Source of the DNA: Adineta ricciae
Taxonomy: Eukaryota > Rotifera > Eurotatoria > Adinetida > Adinetidae
NCBI GenBank assembly: GCA_905250025.1
Contig: CAJNOJ010000003.1
Coordinates: 248,001 to 312,000 of the forward strand
Length of the DNA stretch: 64,000 bases
Reading direction: 5' to 3'
Both the position numbers and the translations under genes were made by a program. The notes beneath the pieces were generated by a model. It was not told the origin of the DNA. It was given only the letters and a program-made list of their open reading frames with translations, and did not search any database. Below are positions 60,776 through 64,000 of this stretch, piece after piece. Every line of letters starts with the position of its first letter. Position 1 is the first letter of the stretch.

Positions 60776-63700
60776 TCATAATTTGCACTTGTTTGCGATA
60801 CATTTCCATACATAAACTGTTGGTAACGATATGTGTGTAACATTGCTTTGCAGTTTTTCTTTAACTAAATCAATTTGCTTGAATATATCGTCCTTTTCTC
60901 CCACACAGTGAGTTATACGAGATAGTTGCGTGTCATCGTTAACATCTTTCGAAGATAAAACTCTTCCGCCATACGCTTCAATGTGCCGTTTTAATTTATT
61001 ATATTCATCCAAGGGTAGTGTTGATGATAGATAAATATGCTGATTTACAAATAGATTTGGAAAACGAACTTTCAGTAAACTATTCGGTGCAGATTTGCGC
61101 AGAATTTTAGTTCCACTTAGTCTAACATCCGCATCTGCGTCATCATCGGAGTCGATCTCGAGAAGTTTACGTTTGGTTGGTGAAGATTTCGTCGGAGATG
61201 AACTATTGTTCGTATCACCGAAGTGAAACTACAAGCGAGAGACATGGTAAAAGATCTTCATGTAAATTTTAATACATACGACATTTTCTTCGTCTTCGTC
61301 ATCACCATTGTTGTTGTTGTTTTCCTTCTTCGATGGTTTGGATTTCTCAAAAAGTTCTGTTAAATATTGCAGATTGGTAGCTTCTTTCCAAGTTTTGTCT
61401 TCGCGTACTTTTGTTACACGGGGAAAACGAATGGATATTCCGTTTGCAGTGTGTTGCTTCGACTTGGAAAATTCAGCACCCTAAGAAGGAAGGAAAAAAT
61501 TGATCGAATCGAGATGGAAGATGTCCAGTACAGTTATTTCCCACACGGGTGACTTTTTCGGATCAATGACAATAAAATCTGGAACAAGCTCTCGACTAAT
61601 ATTGCACCATTTCGGAACTTGATTGGGATTTTTCGAGATTTTCGTCATAGTCGGTTTGAAATCATCCTGAAGTTTTTCCAATGTAGCATCATCAAAACCA
61701 TTTCCACATTTTGCTCTAGAAAGATTCAATGCATCCACGTGTGATCGGAAAATTTCGACTGCTTACACAGTGTACCATCGATCGCTTTCCGGGTCATGAC
61801 AACCAAGTAGAAAAACGCTCATCAAACCCCCTTTCTTGCCTGTACCATAATAAGCACCGAGTACAACTAGGTCAGCTGTATCAGCCATTGTACCTTCCAT
61901 GAGATAATCCTTTTTAACTTTGAGCCAATGACGTTTATTTGGCTCATAAGCTCCATCAGGATTCTAATATTCAAAAACTAGATCATTCGATTCATTGATG
62001 CACATCGGTAACATACTTTAAGGACTAAACCTTCGAGTCCTTCGGCAATGGTGAAATTAATCAAATGTTTCAAATCATTTTTCTTATTGATCGTCTTCAG
62101 ATCGGAAAGAACAATGTGATTCTCAATAGGTGTCATATGATGAACCAAAATTTCTCGTCGTTCTTTCAATGTTTTATCTGCAACACCGAAGCAGAGCCAT
62201 ATGATTCATTCAAGTATCAGGTTACACTTACGTAAAAGGCTCTCTCCATTGTAATACAAACAGTCAAAGATGAAAAATGCTTCGTTTGCTTCTGAGAATT
62301 CTTTCTTTTTATGTACACCGAGCGTTCCAAATGGCAACGGCTTTTTTGTCCTAAAACTCAGTTACATATAGAGCGCATTTCTCAGAAAGCGAATTTACTT
62401 TCTGTCCACTAGAAGAATTTCTCCATCAAGTATCATTGATTCACCTTTTGGAAAGGCTTGCACGACGTATTGGCTAAGTTGATGGATTTTATGTTCAGTG
62501 ACTGGTTTTAAACTTCGAGAGAAAAATTTAAATTGATTAGTTTTATCCTTATGCAACTGTAAGCGTTCGCCATCGTATTTGATTTCTGCATAGAAACCTT
62601 TTGGACAACGTTTGAATGCAAAATCAACTGATTTGCACGGTTCAGCTAACATTGGATGGACTGAAAGGATCGGTTTTCTCAATTGAAAGTCGAAAACAAT
62701 CTTTAAGAACTGCCTACCTGGAGTCATCAGTTCAATTCGAATTGATAATTTCTTACTCAGCTGTGTTCCGTTCTGCACGGAAGTTTTATGTTCCAAATAA
62801 CGTTTGATAAACGATTTTAAATCATTTGTCGCTTGAAAACTTTCGTAAGCATTCGGACCAAGACTTTCGATGATATGTTTCGGTCCAGCGTTGATTTTCT
62901 AAACGAGATTTCGCTGGTTTTTTCTTCGGGAAGAATACTAGATACGTACGAGATCTTTTTGAACAAGGCGAATGAACATACGTAAATCATTGACTGTGCA
63001 TTTTTCAGTTATTTTACGTAATAATTGAATTTGATCTTGCTCACGTGTTACTTTACCTAATTCATGTAGGTAATGATCAACGTCATAATTGGATAAGACG
63101 GTTTTTGGTGGCGGTTTTACATGTGTCGTTGTTGAATAAAATTCAGCAATTGTCTCTGCCACATCTAGTTCAAAGATAGACAAAAGTGTATTTTCCTTCA
63201 AAAAAATAAATAATAATCTAATCGTACCACCGCATTCTTCACATTTTTGAATCATCGCTGTTGCATTTTCGTGAAAAATGACGGAAAAAAGCTTACATAA
63301 TTGTTTAGCTTTTAAATTATAAATAATCGACTTATAACCTTTACTTGGAAGAAGAAGATGGAAAAGAAGACTCAAATTGCCTAGAAAGAAAACTTTTCTA
63401 ATGGATTTTATACTACCAACTAGATGTTGTACCTTTAAAACTTTCTCCATCAGTTCCATAGGTAATAAATTGTTCTACAATCGATGTTTTAGCCAGATGT
63501 CCATTAGTCTCAGCAATTTTCGTACAAAGTGCACGGAATTGTCGAAAAGCGTTGTCTGGATGTTTAGGATCATCATTTGCTGGTACATGAACTCCATCTG
63601 TTGTAGTTTCTCTCTTCTTTTCGGTGTTGTCATCGTCTTCATCAACAATATCAATGTCATTATTATCAATGGTTGATTCGTCATCATCATCAGCATCGAT

Positions 63701-64000
63701 TTTGATCGGTGCTACTGTTGTTTTCGGTGGTGGCGCTGGTGTTTTCTTGGTTGGTGTAGTTGCTGACTTAGCCAGTTTCTTGGTTGGTGATTTACCTGAT
63801 GCTTTACCGGCTTTTGCTGCTTGTGTTTGTTTGATCTGCTCGAGGATAATCTCTCGATCAGCAGGGCTGATATTCGACCAGCCATCGAGATCTGTTGAAC
63901 TATCGATAATCTTCGTTGTTGCACGAGCGTTAAGAAATGTTTCGAATATGCAAGGAACATGATGGTAAACTTTCATTGTATCGCCTTCAGAGAATGGACT
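60776..64000 (-). CDS. LIG3: DNA ligase III, copy 2, 5' end outside window
   Basis: This is the counterpart of 23830-27164, ending at TGA 60776-60778 after WKCIANKCKL. Present are the linker, ligase N-terminal domain, adenylation domain with EIKYDGERLQ, OB-fold segment and BRCT domain. The first part of the zf-PARP finger lies past position 64000, which corresponds to 27053 in copy 1. Intron positions match copy 1. An extra glutamine-poor, Asn-rich run near 61310 (ENNNN) is one codon longer than in copy 1. No frame-breaking change was found. Confidence 0.93.

Larger units (their letters stand above)
37130..64000. repeat. Copy 2 of the ~27-kb direct duplication
   Basis: This is the counterpart of 1-27053, with the same order: DNA-PKcs, CEP104, foldback element, receptor, gene-free region, DNA ligase III. 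It continues past the right window edge. At its left, 318 further bases of DNA-PKcs (36812-37129) lie between the single N and the point that matches position 1, so the homology does not begin at a visible repeat boundary. Differences from copy 1 include a shortened foldback element (53941-54144), a private 134-bp insertion (60397-60530) and a shorter ATA microsatellite in a DNA-PKcs intron. Confidence 0.95.

Noticed and set aside
1..64000. CRISPR arrays, rRNA, tRNA genes or telomeric repeats
   Set aside because: I looked for spaced repeats, cloverleaf-type sequences and simple telomeric runs and found none that I could support.

Overview
The window is nuclear DNA of an animal. The genes are split by many short GT-AG introns (about 45-65 nt where I resolved them), the composition is AT-rich, and the gene set is metazoan: DNA-PKcs, CEP104, DNA ligase III, ALDH6A1 and a rhodopsin-like receptor. 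Two colinear, moderately diverged versions of one gene block, plus the compact introns, point to a bdelloid rotifer such as Adineta. That is an inference; no marker sequence proves it.

Layout. A block of about 27 kb occurs twice in the same orientation: positions 1-27053 (copy 1) and 37130-64000 (copy 2). Each copy carries, left to right: the N-terminal and middle part of DNA-PKcs (minus strand); a ~217-bp divergent promoter; CEP104 (plus); a foldback/MITE-like element; a divergent seven-helix receptor (minus); ~4 kb without genes; and DNA ligase III (minus). Proteins of the two copies differ by a few percent (about 24 of 918 residues in the largest DNA-PKcs exon, about 31 of 538 in the receptor, counted by eye). 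Noncoding DNA differs more, except in near-identical tracts.

Between the copies (27165-36810) lie single genes: an unrecognised 321-aa protein (minus), ALDH6A1 (plus), an unrecognised 74-aa protein (minus), a cyclic-nucleotide-binding-domain protein of 531 aa (plus), and the C-terminal part of a Gfo/Idh/MocA-type dehydrogenase (minus). At 36811 a single N joins this dehydrogenase, missing its N-terminus, to copy-2 DNA-PKcs, missing its kinase end. This is the weakest point of the sequence. It is either an assembly join of two haplotypes or a real tandem arrangement with a breakpoint.

Function. DNA-PKcs (classical end joining) and DNA ligase III (single-strand-break and alternative end-joining ligation) are both double-strand-break repair factors and sit in one block. 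CEP104 is a ciliary-tip/centriole protein and shares only a promoter with DNA-PKcs. The exon structures given here were derived by hand from splice signals, reading phase and recalled family sequences. Apparent stop codons in both CEP104 copies fall inside short introns, so both copies look intact.
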